A stretch of DNA of 64,000 nt from Streptomyces orinoci (GCF_003121295.1 NZ_PHNC01000029.1:1240001-1304000), one strand, 5' to 3'. Positions 50,381 through 59,659 are shown, counted from the first letter of the stretch. The notes: generated from the letters alone by a model not told the origin. Program-made: numbers and translations.

Positions 50381-51844
50381 TCAGGACGGCCAGACCACCG
50401 ACTGGAGTTCGCTGTAGGCATGCAGCCCGAAGGAGCCACCGTCGCGCCCGACTCCGCTCCCCTTGCAGCCGCCGAACGGCGTTTCCGGGTGCCGCTGGAG
50501 GGTGTTGATGCCGACATTGCCGCTGTGCAGGCGGCCGGCGAGGGCCCAGGCCCGCGCGGTGTCGGAGCTGAAGATGTAGTCGTAGAGGCCATAGGAGGTG
50601 CCGTTGGCGATGTGGACCGCCTGGTCCTCGTCCTCGAAGGGCAGTGCCACCACCACCGGCCCGAAGATCTCCTCACGGGCCACGGCCATCTCGGGAGTGA
50701 CCTCGGTGATCAGGGTGGGCGCCACATAGAAGCCGGGTTCCAGCGGCGGGCGGACACCGCCTGTGACGATCCGGGCTCCCTGCACCCGGGCACCCTCGAT
50801 ATAGGCCTCCACCCGTTTCCGCTGGTCAGCAGAGATCAACGGCCCTATGTCGGTGGAGTTTTCCACAGGGCTTCCCATTGTCAGTGACTCAGCGTAGTCT
50901 TTGAGACCGGTGACGACCCTTTCGTACAACGGCCGTTGGACGAGCACCCGGGTCGGTGCCGTACAGATCTGCCCGCTGTGGAAGGACCAGACCGACCCGA
51001 CCGCCTTGATCGCCGACCTGAGCACCTTCTCGTCGGCATCGCCCAGGACGATGGCCGCGCCCTTGCCGCCCAGCTCCAACAGGGTGCGTTTCATCGACCG
51101 TCCGGCGGTCTGAGCGATCTTCCTTCCCACTGAGGTGGATCCGGTGAAACTCACCATATCGACGCCGCTTTGGGACACCAGCAGTTCGCCCGCCCCTGTC
51201 CCGGAGCCGGTGACGACGTTGAACACACCGTCCGGGCAGCCGGCTTCCCGGAACAGCGGGCCCAACTCCAGGCAGCAGAGCGGGTCCTGGGGCGCCGGTT
51301 TGGCGACGACGGTATTGCCCATGGCCAGCGCGGGTGCGACCTTGCCCGCCAGATTCGCCAGCGGAAAGTTGTAGGAGGTGATGCAGGCGACGACGCCCAC
51401 CGGGCGCCGGACCGCGGCGGCGCCGATCAGGCCGCCGGGGGCAAGGGGACTGGCCCGTACGGGCCATGGCGGAAGCGGCAGGACATCGGGCTCCAGCGCG
51501 CCGCGCGCAGCGCGCCGGAACCGGTCTACGGCCGAGGGGAGTTGCACGGCGGAGGCGACGCGCAGGGTGGCGCCGGTCTCGGCCTGGATCAACGGAACCA
51601 GTTCCGCCGCATGTTGGACAAGGAGATCGGCCACCCGGTCCAGTACGGCGGCACGCTGTCGTGGACCGGTGAGCGACCAGCCGCCCTGCGCGGCCCGCGC
51701 GGCGGTCACGGCTTCGGCGACCTCGGCTTCGGTCGCCTCCGGGGCCTCCCCGACGACTTGCTCGGTCGCCGGATTGACAACTGCATAGTGCCCTTTGTCA
51801 GGCGTGCGCCACGCCCCGTCGATCCAGTGTCCATAGGCCCTCAC
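50381..51844 (-). CDS. Aldehyde dehydrogenase
   Basis: This 487-residue NAD(P)-dependent aldehyde dehydrogenase has FTGSTSVGRKIAQTAG, the glutamate motif LLELGGKGAAIVLG, the catalytic-cysteine region FHSGQICTAPTRVLV and the AREEIFGPVV end motif. It would oxidise an aldehyde, perhaps one made by the neighbouring alcohol dehydrogenase, to the acid for CoA activation. The GTG start (GTG at 51842-51844) overlaps the dehydrogenase stop (GTGA). Confidence 0.9.
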   Translation of the reverse strand: MRAYGHWIDGAWRTPDKGHYAVVNPATEQVVGEAPEATEAEVAEAVTAARAAQGGWSLTGPRQRAAVLDRVADLLVQHAAELVPLIQAETGATLRVASAVQLPSAVDRFRRAARGALEPDVLPLPPWPVRASPLAPGGLIGAAAVRRPVGVVACITSYNFPLANLAGKVAPALAMGNTVVAKPAPQDPLCCLELGPLFREAGCPDGVFNVVTGSGTGAGELLVSQSGVDMVSFTGSTSVGRKIAQTAGRSMKRTLLELGGKGAAIVLGDADEKVLRSAIKAVGSVWSFHSGQICTAPTRVLVQRPLYERVVTGLKDYAESLTMGSPVENSTDIGPLISADQRKRVEAYIEGARVQGARIVTGGVRPPLEPGFYVAPTLITEVTPEMAVAREEIFGPVVVALPFEDEDQAVHIANGTSYGLYDYIFSSDTARAWALAGRLHSGNVGINTLQRHPETPFGGCKGSGVGRDGGSFGLHAYSELQSVVWPS

Positions 51845-53004
51845 GGCCGGACCTCCTTCGGCAGGCCGAGGACGCGCTCGGCGATCAGGGTGCGCTGGAT
51901 CTCGTCCGATCCGCCGTAGATGGTGTCGGCTCTGGAGAGGAGGAACTGACGCTGCCAGGCGTCGAGTTGGTACGGGCGGTCGGCACTCCAGCCGTCCGGT
52001 CCGACTGCGGCGGCGGCTCCACGCACCAGCATCGCCAGTTGGCCGAGCCGCTTGTGCCAGCCGGCCCACAGCAGCTTGGCGGCGCTCGGCGCCCCGGGGT
52101 CATCGGCCGCCCCAAGGGTGCACAGGGCGTTCCAGCGCACGGTCTGCAACTCCGCCCAGTGCCGTATGAGCCGGTCACGCACCACCGGCTCCGCTGCGGC
52201 ACCGCTGTCCACCGCCGCTTTGATCACCTGGCCCAGCTCCGCCGCGAAGCCGATCTGCTGGGCGAGAGTGGACACGCCGCGTTCCCGGGCGAGGAGGCCC
52301 ACGGCGACCCGCCAGCCGTTGCCCTCCCCGCCCACCAGGTGCTCCGCTCGGGCCGTCGCGCCGTCGAAGAGCACCTCATTGAACTCGGCGTCCCCGTGCA
52401 GTTGGCGGATGGGCCGGACCTCGATCCGGCCGGGCTGGTCCATGGGCACCAGCAGCAGCGACAGGCCCTGGTGGCGGCGCGATCCCCTGGTGGTACGGGC
52501 CAGCACAAAACACCAGTCCGCCTGGTGGGCGAGCGAGGTCCAGATCTTGTGGCCCTCGATCCGGTAGCTGCGACCGCCGTCGTCCGGGGTGGCGGCGGTG
52601 CGTACGGCGGCCAGATCGGACCCGGCGCCGGGTTCGCTGTACCCCTGGCACCAGATCTCCTCGCCCCGTGCGATGGCGGGGAGGAAGCGGGCACACTGCG
52701 CGTCGTCGCCATCGGCGAGCAGGGTGGGGGCCAGCAGCCGCTCACCGATATGCCCCAGCCGGGCCGGTGCGCCGGCCCGGGCGTACTCCTCGGCCCAGAC
52801 GACCTGCTGGCTGAGGCTCGCCGACCGGTTGCCATAGCTGCCACGGCTCCGGTCCCAGGCGAGGCCGATCCAGCCGCCCTCCCCCAGCAGCCGCTCCCAG
52901 CGACGGCCGGCCGGCGGAGCCGGGCCGCCGGTCAAGTGCCCGGCCAGCCAGGACCGGGCCGCCGTGCGGAACTCCTGGTCTTCCGGGCCGAACGCGAAGT
53001 CCAC
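51841..53004 (-). CDS. Acyl-CoA dehydrogenase, alpha-type subunit 1
   Basis: This 387-residue acyl-CoA dehydrogenase starts MDFAFGPEDQEFRTAARSWL and carries CQGYSEPGAGSDLAAVRT and HKIWTSLAHQADWCFVLART. It ends with TIYGGSDEIQRTLIAERVLGLP. It lacks the RxxFGRPIGxxQ segment found in the 39062 and 56081 genes, so it looks like the complementary chain of an alpha/beta dehydrogenase. It lies between the SDR and ALDH in one operon. Confidence 0.87.
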   Translation of the reverse strand: MDFAFGPEDQEFRTAARSWLAGHLTGGPAPPAGRRWERLLGEGGWIGLAWDRSRGSYGNRSASLSQQVVWAEEYARAGAPARLGHIGERLLAPTLLADGDDAQCARFLPAIARGEEIWCQGYSEPGAGSDLAAVRTAATPDDGGRSYRIEGHKIWTSLAHQADWCFVLARTTRGSRRHQGLSLLLVPMDQPGRIEVRPIRQLHGDAEFNEVLFDGATARAEHLVGGEGNGWRVAVGLLARERGVSTLAQQIGFAAELGQVIKAAVDSGAAAEPVVRDRLIRHWAELQTVRWNALCTLGAADDPGAPSAAKLLWAGWHKRLGQLAMLVRGAAAAVGPDGWSADRPYQLDAWQRQFLLSRADTIYGGSDEIQRTLIAERVLGLPKEVRP

Positions 53005-53046
53005 GCCCGCTCCTTCCGCCGGTGCCGCCCGCCCGCGGCGGCTGTG

Positions 53047-53967
53047 TCAGAGGTTGGGACGTGCCTTGGCCGCGGCGGCCTCGGCCATGGCGTCCACCAG
53101 GGCGAGCATGGGCATGGGGTCGGTGCCCACCGTGCCGGGGAGAAGATCGGCTATCCGCTGGGGCGTCCAGGCGCCATCCGCGTAGGCGGCGCGCAGTTCA
53201 CGGGGCTGCGCCCAGACCGCGATCTTGGGTCCGGCCACCGTGTAGACCTGACCGGTGATGGCCTGTTCCCGGGCCCGCTCGCTGAGCAGGTAGACCACCA
53301 GGGGGGCCACATCCTCGGGCTCGCCCATCTCGGCCAGTTTCATGGGCACTTCGGCGGACATCCGGGTACGGGCCACCGGCGCCACGCAGTTGGCGGTGAC
53401 CCCGTACTTCCGCAGGCCCAGGGCCGCGCTGCGCACCAAGGAGATCACCCCGCCCTTGGCGGCGGCGTAGTTGGCCTGGGAGACACTGCCCTGATGGTTG
53501 CCGCTGGTGAACCCGATGAAGGTCCCGCCGCGTTGGCGGCGCATCACGGCGGAGGCGGCGCGCAGCACGGTGAAGGTGCCCTTGAGGTGGGTGGCGATGA
53601 CCGGGTCCCATTCCTGCTCGGTCATGTTGAAGATCATCCGCTCCCGGAGAATGCCGGCCGCGCACACGGCTCCGTCCAGCCGGCCGTAGCGGTCCACGGC
53701 GGTGTCCACGACCCGTTGGCCGCCGGACATGGTGGACACATCATCGGCCACCGCGATCGCCTCACCACCGGCGGTTTCGATCTCCTTGGCGACGGCGGCC
53801 GCCACCTCGCTGGTGGGTTCTGCACCGGAGACCGAGACGCCGTAGTCGTTGACGACGACCTTGGCGCCCTCGGCGGCGCAGGCCAGCGCTACCGCCCGGC
53901 CGATGCCACGCCCCGCACCGGTGACGGCGACCACCTTGCCTGCCAAGAAGTTCCCCACGGTGGACAC
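53047..53967 (-). CDS. Short-chain dehydrogenase (hydroxyacyl-CoA dehydrogenase-like)
   Basis: This 306-residue SDR has the cofactor motif VAVTGAGRGIGRAVALA and VVVNDYGVSVSG, which resembles the MFE-2/17-beta-HSD4 group. NAG-like CAAGI and catalytic Ser-Tyr-Lys in FTSGNHQGSVSQANYAAAKGG follow. A likely role is oxidation of a 3-hydroxyacyl-CoA. It heads the 53967-49186 operon and is divergent from the cyclase gene across an operator. Confidence 0.88.
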   Translation of the reverse strand: MSTVGNFLAGKVVAVTGAGRGIGRAVALACAAEGAKVVVNDYGVSVSGAEPTSEVAAAVAKEIETAGGEAIAVADDVSTMSGGQRVVDTAVDRYGRLDGAVCAAGILRERMIFNMTEQEWDPVIATHLKGTFTVLRAASAVMRRQRGGTFIGFTSGNHQGSVSQANYAAAKGGVISLVRSAALGLRKYGVTANCVAPVARTRMSAEVPMKLAEMGEPEDVAPLVVYLLSERAREQAITGQVYTVAGPKIAVWAQPRELRAAYADGAWTPQRIADLLPGTVGTDPMPMLALVDAMAEAAAAKARPNL

Positions 53968-53981
53968 CCCTTCCCGCGCTT

Positions 53982-53996
53982 CTGACGGCCCGTTAG
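53982..53996. promoter_or_regulatory. Regulon operator site (SDR/cyclase)
   Basis: CTGACGGCCCGTTAG matches 11 of 12 arm positions. It lies 15 bp upstream of the SDR start and 58 bp upstream of the divergent cyclase ATG. Confidence 0.65.
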
Positions 53997-54054
53997 ATTT
54001 TTGGGCAGCTCGGGCCGGAGCACAAGCCCCGCGGTAGCGGAAGGGAAGGCAACG

Positions 54055-54981
54055 ATGTCACTGCCGGACGAGTTCCATGAGATCGCCAAACGGGTCAGCA
54101 ACTGGGGGCGTTGGGGCGCGGCCGATGAGACCGGCACCCTCAATCTGATCACCGGTGCCGTTGTCCGCTCCGCCGCCGCCTGTGTGACCAGCGGGAGAAG
54201 GGTCCCCCTGGCGCTGCCGCTGCGCCTGGACGGGGTGCAGACCGGGCTGATCCCCGGCAGGGTCAATCCCCTGCACACCATGGTCGCGGTGAACCTGGAG
54301 ATGTTCGGCCCCGGCACGGTGGCCACCAGTGACGACATGGTGGTCATGGGCCTGCAGGCGGCCACCCACTGGGACGGGCTCGGCCATGTCTCCCACGCCG
54401 GCAGGATCTACAACGGCCGTCCGGCTTCGTCGGTCACCGCGCATGGCAGGGCCGCGTTCAGCGGGCTGGAGAAGGCCGGGCCGGTCGTCTCCCGGGGAGT
54501 ACTGCTCGACGTGGCCCGGGCCCGGGGTGTGGAACGCCTCCCCGGCGGCCATGCCGTCACCCCGGAGGACCTCTCCGCGGCGGAGGAGCTGGCCGGCCTG
54601 ACCATAGCGGCCGGGGACATCGTGCTGGTCCGCACGGGACAGATCCAGCGGTATCTGGCAGGCGACAAGGACGGCTACGCCCACCCCTCGCCCGGGCTCT
54701 CCATCCGCACACCCGAGTGGTTCCACGCACGGGATGTCGCGGCCGTGGCCAATGACACCCTGACCTTCGAAATCATCCCGCCGGAGATCGAGGGGCTGTG
54801 GCTGGGGGTGCACGCACTGCATCTGGTCGAGATGGGGATGCTCCAGGGCCAGAACTGGAACCTGGAGCAGCTCTCCAGGGTGTGCGCGGAGGAGCGGCGC
54901 TATTCATTCCTGCTGGCGGCCACTCCCGAACCGTTTGTGGGCGCGGTGGGCGCACCAGTGGCACCAGTGGCCGTCTTCTGA
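54055..54981 (+). CDS. Cyclase-family (kynurenine formamidase-like) hydrolase
   Basis: This 308-residue protein has the PF04199 pattern: LNLITGAVVRSAAACVTSGRRVPLALPL, the metal motif AATHWDGLGHVSHAG (a variant of HxGTHxD) and VRTGQIQRYL. Members hydrolyse ring amides or lactones, or form cyclic esters. A ring-opening step in the pathway is a reasonable inference. The ATG at 54055 follows GGAAGG and starts the usual MSLPDEFHEIAKRVSNWGRW. Confidence 0.87.
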   Translation: MSLPDEFHEIAKRVSNWGRWGAADETGTLNLITGAVVRSAAACVTSGRRVPLALPLRLDGVQTGLIPGRVNPLHTMVAVNLEMFGPGTVATSDDMVVMGLQAATHWDGLGHVSHAGRIYNGRPASSVTAHGRAAFSGLEKAGPVVSRGVLLDVARARGVERLPGGHAVTPEDLSAAEELAGLTIAAGDIVLVRTGQIQRYLAGDKDGYAHPSPGLSIRTPEWFHARDVAAVANDTLTFEIIPPEIEGLWLGVHALHLVEMGMLQGQNWNLEQLSRVCAEERRYSFLLAATPEPFVGAVGAPVAPVAVF

Positions 54982-55251
54982 AACTCGGCTCACATCTGAC
55001 AACCGGCCGTTATGCGCCAATTCTCAGAGATCGGGCGGGCGGCGGCGTACAGATGCACACCCCGAGCACGGCACCGTGCGCCGCCGCCCAGCTCCGGCGC
55101 TTGAGCCCTGTTGTGCGCCGGTTCCGCGACCCGCACTCGCCAAGGCAGCCCGGTTCACATGGGCCTCTCGACGTCCCCTCGCAACGAATCGCTTCATCCA
55201 AGGGTGATCAGGTGGCCACTTCACGTCAACACCTGGTCTGGACTTTGCCGC

Positions 55252-55740
55252 CTACGCCCCATTTGTGACGGCGTGTTGTGGCTCAAAAGCACCACTCCAC
55301 CGCGTCAACGGCGATGAACCCCGGTCGATCTCACACCAGATGCGCTTACCGGTGCCCTCCGGCTGCCAGCCCCAGCGGTCGGCGAGACCCTCCACCAGTT
55401 CGAGGCCGCGTCCTCCGGTGTCCTCACCGCGCGCACAACGCTGCCGGGGCGGCCGGGAGCTGTGGTCGGTCACCTCGACACGGACGGTGCCGGGCCGGGA
55501 GCCGGTGACCGCACCGGGCGCACCACCAGCCCCGGGAAACAACATCCGTAGCACGCCGGGACATCCGGTGTGCACCACGGCATTGGTCACCAGCTCCGAG
55601 ACCAGCAGGATCAGCGCGTCCACCAGCGGCTCGTCAGCGCCTATCCCCGAGCCGGCCAGCCTCGACCGGGCCCACCTGCGAGCCCGGCCGACCTCGGCGG
55701 GGTCGGCCCGCACCTCCATCTGCATCTGAAGCACCTGCAA
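55252..55740 (-). CDS. HATPase-domain anti-sigma-type kinase
   Basis: This 162-residue protein has the SpoIIAB/RsbW-like ATPase: N-box LVSELVTNAVVHTGCPG, a G1-like VEVTDHSSRPP, and G2 GGRGLELVEGLADRWGW. It is one of the many free-standing Streptomyces versions and differs from the one fused to the graspetide precursor in ending normally. The target sigma factor or anti-sigma partner is unknown. Confidence 0.83.
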   Translation of the reverse strand: MQVLQMQMEVRADPAEVGRARRWARSRLAGSGIGADEPLVDALILLVSELVTNAVVHTGCPGVLRMLFPGAGGAPGAVTGSRPGTVRVEVTDHSSRPPRQRCARGEDTGGRGLELVEGLADRWGWQPEGTGKRIWCEIDRGSSPLTRWSGAFEPQHAVTNGA

Positions 55741-56080
55741 CGCTCACACCATCCGAACCGGCGGATACAACGTCTCGCGCCCTAGCGGAGTCACCGAGGG
55801 TGATCTCCCTCCACGACACCATGGTTGACGCTGAGTTACCCCAACAAACGCTGTCGGCATATTCCCGCGCAAAGGAATGAGTCTGCCGGAGACCATGCGA
55901 CGCACATTGCACGGGTTCGGTTCGGAGACATTCACCTGCCCCGCCCCGAAACGCACCAATGGAGCGTACCCGAGCGTTGATCCCGCTCCGCGCCCTGGCG
56001 AGTTACGCGCAGAACACAACTCGATATCAACGCAGTGTGTTCTCTCCTTCCGGCTCAACCGCGCATTTCCCTGCGGGTGG
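55741..56080. other. Intergenic region with AGAACACA/TGTGTTCT dyad
   Basis: This 340-bp gap lies between the HATPase start and the stop of acyl-CoA dehydrogenase 2. It holds a perfect 8-bp inverted repeat (56011-56018 with 56036-56043) that could terminate the leftward operon from 59513. Upstream signals for the HATPase gene must also be here. No gene was seen. Confidence 0.5.
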
Positions 56081-57130
56081 TTACTGTCGGTTTGCGGGTC
56101 GCTCAGGGTTTCGCCCGAGCGGATTTACGATCGTCTGAGGCGGGACGGAGCGGCGATCGGCGAGGAGCTCCTCGGCCAGTGCGGTCTCGGCCCGGGCCGC
56201 CGTCTGCCACTGCGCGGCTCTGAGCCAGGCCCGTTTGAGATGGAGATGGACATCGGCCTCCCAGGTGAAGCCCAGGCCGCCATGCACTTGCAGACAGTCA
56301 CGGGCATTGCGTACGGCGGCCTCGTCGGCGAGGAGTTTGGCGGCCGCGACATCCGGCGGCAGCGCGGTGAGTGATGCGGCATATACCGCGGCCCGGGCGA
56401 GTTCGGTGCGCACCAGCATCTGGGCGCAAAGATGCTGCACCGCCTGGAAGGCGCCGATCGGCCGGCCGAATTGGGTACGGACTTTCGCGTGATCGACCGC
56501 CATCTCCAGGGTGCGCCCGGCGCTGCCGAGTTGCTGGGCAGCGGTCAGTACGGTGGCCTCCAGCAGCAGCCGGGAGGCGGCGGCTTCGGGGATGGGCCGG
56601 GTGGTGTCGGGGGGTGGGAGCCTCGGCAGCAGATGCAGGGGGGTGGTCGGGTCGATGGAGTCGGTGGAGTCGGTGGAGTCGGGCAAGGCGCCGAGTAGCC
56701 CACTGAGTTGGGCGGCCGGGAGCAGCCGGGGGCGGGGACCGTCGAGCAGGAGCAGGGCATCGGCGGTGGCAAGGTGTTCGGCGGGCCCCGGGCGGTCCAC
56801 CGCGGTCACCACACAGGTGCCCTCGGCCGCGCCGGGTACCAGTCCGGCCGCCAGGTGGGTGGCGGTCAACGGGCCGGGCAGCAGGGCCCGTCCGGCCTCT
56901 TCGAAGAGCAGGACGGCCTCCGGCAGGGCCAGTGCGGCGCCGCCGTCCCGCTCCGGCAGCCGGAGGGAGAACAGTCCGGCGTCGCCCAACTTCCGCCATA
57001 GCGCCCGGTCGAAGTCCTCGCCGACGGCCTCGACCGACTGCCGCAGACGCTCGCGGGGGAAGAGCGCGGTGAACAGCCGGCGGGTTTCCGAGCGGAGCAG
57101 CCGTTGGTCCTCGGTGAGCCGGAAGTCCAT
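56081..57130 (-). CDS. Acyl-CoA dehydrogenase, beta-type subunit 2
   Basis: This 349-residue acyl-CoA dehydrogenase starts MDFRLTEDQRLLRSETRRL and carries VRTQFGRPIGAFQAVQHLCAQMLV and QVHGGLGFTWEADVHLH. It lacks the EPxAGSD region and is slightly short, with a Ser-Thr-Asp repeat (DSTDSTDSIDPTT) in the middle. It lies two bases after the alpha-type gene (57133-58308), so the two chains are co-produced, as in FadE26/27- or IpdE-type heteromers. The ATG at 57130 follows GGAGGTGACC. Confidence 0.87.
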   Translation of the reverse strand: MDFRLTEDQRLLRSETRRLFTALFPRERLRQSVEAVGEDFDRALWRKLGDAGLFSLRLPERDGGAALALPEAVLLFEEAGRALLPGPLTATHLAAGLVPGAAEGTCVVTAVDRPGPAEHLATADALLLLDGPRPRLLPAAQLSGLLGALPDSTDSTDSIDPTTPLHLLPRLPPPDTTRPIPEAAASRLLLEATVLTAAQQLGSAGRTLEMAVDHAKVRTQFGRPIGAFQAVQHLCAQMLVRTELARAAVYAASLTALPPDVAAAKLLADEAAVRNARDCLQVHGGLGFTWEADVHLHLKRAWLRAAQWQTAARAETALAEELLADRRSVPPQTIVNPLGRNPERPANRQ

Positions 57131-57132
57131 GG

Positions 57133-58308
57133 TCACCTCCAACGTCCGCTGGGCAGGCCGAGGATGCGCTCGGCGATGATGTTCTGCTGGATCTGAGAGG
57201 TACCCGCGGCGATGGTGTAGGCCAGCGCGGAGAGCCGGTCGGCCGTCCAGTTCCGCCGGGCGTCCAGCGCCAGGGGGCCCAGCACCTCGGCGGCGGCCTC
57301 GTAGAGTTCCTGGCGGGCGTGGGAGTAACGGAGTTTGAAGACAGAGCCGCCCACGCCGGGTACCGCGCTTTCCCCGGAGCGCCAGGAGTGTTCGGCCTCG
57401 CTCACATTGGCCTGGACCAGTCGCCAGAGGGCGGTGAACTCGGCGTGGAGCCGTCCCAGTCGGCGGCGCAGCACGGCGTCCTCCCAGGCTCCATTGGCCT
57501 GGGCGGCGCGGGCCAGCCGGCCCAGGGTACGGCGGCAGGCGACCACTTCACCGGCGAAGGCGGTGCCGCGTTCGAAGGACAGGGTGACCATGGAGACCCG
57601 CCAGCCGTCGTTCTCGGCGCCCACCCGGCAGGAGACCGGGATCCGCACCTCGTCCAGGAAGACCTCGGCGAATTCGGTGGAGCCTGCCAGGGTGCGCAGC
57701 GGCCGTACCGTCACCCCGGGCGCGTTCATGGGCATGGCCAGCCAGCTGAGTCCCCGGTGCCGGGGGGCCGAGGGGTCGGTGCGGACCAGCAGTTCGCACC
57801 AGTCGGCGATCTGGGCGTGGGAGGTCCAGATCTTGCTGCCGGTGACCAGGTAGCTGTCCCCGTCGCGGACTGCGCGGGTGCGCAGGGCGGCGAGGTCGGA
57901 GCCGGCTTCCGGTTCCGAGAAGCCCTGGCACCACACCTCCTCGCCGCGCAGGATCGGCGGCAGCCAGCGGGCGCGCTGGGCGGCGGTGCCCTCGGCGGCG
58001 ATGGTGGGCCCGGCGTGCAGCAGTCCCACAAAGCCCGCGCCCACATAGGGGGCGCCGGCCTGTTCGGCCTCTTCCAGGAGGATCAAGTGGCGCAGTGGGC
58101 CCGCCCCTTGGCCGCCCGCCTCGCAGGGCCAGTGCAGTCCGGCGTATCCGGCCTCGTACAGGGCCCGTTGCCAGGCGCAGTCGTGGGCACGGCGGGCAGG
58201 CCAGTCATCGGCGGCGGGGGCGGGGGGCAGGGTGGGCAGGGTCCGGTGGAGCCAGGAGCGCAGCCGGTGGCGGAAGTCCGCTTCCTCGGGGGTGTCGTCG
58301 AGGTTCAT
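57133..58308 (-). CDS. Acyl-CoA dehydrogenase, alpha-type subunit 2
   Basis: This 391-residue protein has CQGFSEPEAGSDLAALRTRAV, SKIWTSHAQIADWCELLVRT and the C-terminal TIAAGTSQIQQNIIAERILGLP. It lacks the FGRPIG segment present in its downstream partner, so the pair is complementary. Its ATG overlaps the amidohydrolase stop (ATGA). It probably introduces the 2,3-double bond in a bulky acyl-CoA. Confidence 0.88.
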   Translation of the reverse strand: MNLDDTPEEADFRHRLRSWLHRTLPTLPPAPAADDWPARRAHDCAWQRALYEAGYAGLHWPCEAGGQGAGPLRHLILLEEAEQAGAPYVGAGFVGLLHAGPTIAAEGTAAQRARWLPPILRGEEVWCQGFSEPEAGSDLAALRTRAVRDGDSYLVTGSKIWTSHAQIADWCELLVRTDPSAPRHRGLSWLAMPMNAPGVTVRPLRTLAGSTEFAEVFLDEVRIPVSCRVGAENDGWRVSMVTLSFERGTAFAGEVVACRRTLGRLARAAQANGAWEDAVLRRRLGRLHAEFTALWRLVQANVSEAEHSWRSGESAVPGVGGSVFKLRYSHARQELYEAAAEVLGPLALDARRNWTADRLSALAYTIAAGTSQIQQNIIAERILGLPSGRWR

Positions 58309-59513
58309 GAGGCGGCCGGGCGGGCGGAGTCGAAGTCGAGGCCGAGCATCCGGATGGCGTTGCCGCGCAGCAGTTTGTGGACGGTTTCCTCGTCCAGGCC
58401 CTGGACGTGTTCCAGGGCGACGGCCTTGGTATGCGGGAAGGTCGAGTCCACATGGGGGTAGTCGGTCTCGAAGGTGGCGTTGTCCCGGCCCACGGTGTCC
58501 AGTGCGGCGATGCCGTGTTTGTCGCGGAAGAAGCAGCAGTAGACCTGCCGGTAGTAGTAGCGGGAGGGCGGTTCGGGGATCAGGTCGCGCACCCCGCCCC
58601 AGGCCCGGTGTTCGCGCCAGACGTCGTCGGCCCGTTCCAGGGCGTAGGGGATCCAGCCCATCTGGCCTTCGCTGTAGGCCAGTTTCAGCCGCGGGAAGCG
58701 GACCAGGACGCCGCTGAAGAGGAAGTCGGCCAGGGAGGCCATGGCGTTGTTGAACGACAGGGTCGCCTGGACCGCGGGGGGTGCGTCGGGGGAGGCGGCG
58801 GGCATCTGGGAGGAGGAGCCGATATGCATGGCGATCACGGTCCGGGTCTCCTGGCAGGCCGCGAAGAAGGGATCCCAGTAGCCGGAGTGGATGCTGGGCA
58901 GGCCGAGGTGGGTGGGGATCTCGCTGAAGGTGACGGCCCTGACCCCGCGGGCCGCGTTGCGGTGGATCTCCCGGACGGCCAGGTTCACGTCCCAGAGCGG
59001 GATCAGGCACAGCGGGATCAGCCGGCCGCCGCTGTCACCGCACCACTCCTCCACCATCCAGTCGTTGTAGGCGCGGACGCAGGCCAGGGCGACCTCCTTG
59101 TCCTGGGCCTCGGCGAAGGTCTGGCCGCAGAAGCGGGGGAAGGTGGGGAAGCACAGGGACGCCTCCACATGGTTGAGGTCCATGTCCTTGAGCCGTTCTC
59201 CCGGGTCCCAGCAGCCGGGACGCATCTCGGCGCGGGTGATCCCCTCCAGGGTCATCCGGTCGCGGTCGAAGCCGACGGCGGCGATATTGCGCTTGTAGGG
59301 GAAGGCCAGGTCCTCGTAGATCCACCAGTCGGCCGGGGGGCCATCGGGGTCCATGGTGAAGCGGTATTTCCCACCGGTGTACTCCAGGGCACCGATGCCG
59401 GTGGTCAGCGGCCGTGGGCCCCGGTCGCGGTAGGCGGCCGGGAGCCAGGTGTCGAAGAGGTGGGCGGGCTCGATCACATGGTCGTCCACGCTGATGATGA
59501 GGGGCAGTTCCAC
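58305..59513 (-). CDS. Amidohydrolase_2 (ACMSD-like) family protein, paralogue 2
   Basis: This 402-residue paralogue of 20925-22151 has LIISVDDHVIEPAHLFDTWLP, FPRFCGQTFAEA, HIGSSSQMPAASPDAPP, YSEGQMGWIPYALERADD and FETDYPHVDSTFP. Both copies keep the same metal and aspartate motifs, which suggests the same reaction on related substrates, possibly decarboxylation or hydrolysis. It heads the 59513-56081 operon behind a perfect operator palindrome. Confidence 0.88.
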   Translation of the reverse strand: MELPLIISVDDHVIEPAHLFDTWLPAAYRDRGPRPLTTGIGALEYTGGKYRFTMDPDGPPADWWIYEDLAFPYKRNIAAVGFDRDRMTLEGITRAEMRPGCWDPGERLKDMDLNHVEASLCFPTFPRFCGQTFAEAQDKEVALACVRAYNDWMVEEWCGDSGGRLIPLCLIPLWDVNLAVREIHRNAARGVRAVTFSEIPTHLGLPSIHSGYWDPFFAACQETRTVIAMHIGSSSQMPAASPDAPPAVQATLSFNNAMASLADFLFSGVLVRFPRLKLAYSEGQMGWIPYALERADDVWREHRAWGGVRDLIPEPPSRYYYRQVYCCFFRDKHGIAALDTVGRDNATFETDYPHVDSTFPHTKAVALEHVQGLDEETVHKLLRGNAIRMLGLDFDSARPAAS

Positions 59514-59541
59514 GGGAGCCCTCCTTGCGAAGGATCCGAGT

Positions 59542-59556
59542 CTGACGATCCGTCAG
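59542..59556. promoter_or_regulatory. Regulon operator site, perfect palindrome (amidohydrolase 2)
   Basis: CTGACGATCCGTCAG is a perfect CTGACG-N3-CGTCAG palindrome, 28 bp upstream of the amidohydrolase start at 59513. Confidence 0.75.
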
Positions 59557-59626
59557 GTTTGAGTCCGAAGCTAGCCGCCGCCCCCTGGACCGGCAAGCGG
59601 CCACCGCCCTAGGCTCGGAACTCCGG

Positions 59627-59641
59627 CTGATACAGCGTCAG
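59627..59641. promoter_or_regulatory. Regulon operator site (AMP ligase)
   Basis: CTGATACAGCGTCAG matches 10 of 12 arm positions and lies 18 bp upstream of the ligase ATG at 59660; an extra half-site GTCAG follows at 59645-59649. Confidence 0.62.
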
Positions 59642-59659
59642 TTAGTCAGGGGGTGGGAC

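Noticed and set aside
50251..50676. N-terminal extension of the alcohol dehydrogenase
   Set aside because: It covers the repeat spacer and the ALDH 3' end; family similarity begins at MRGVIFDGERPLVV.
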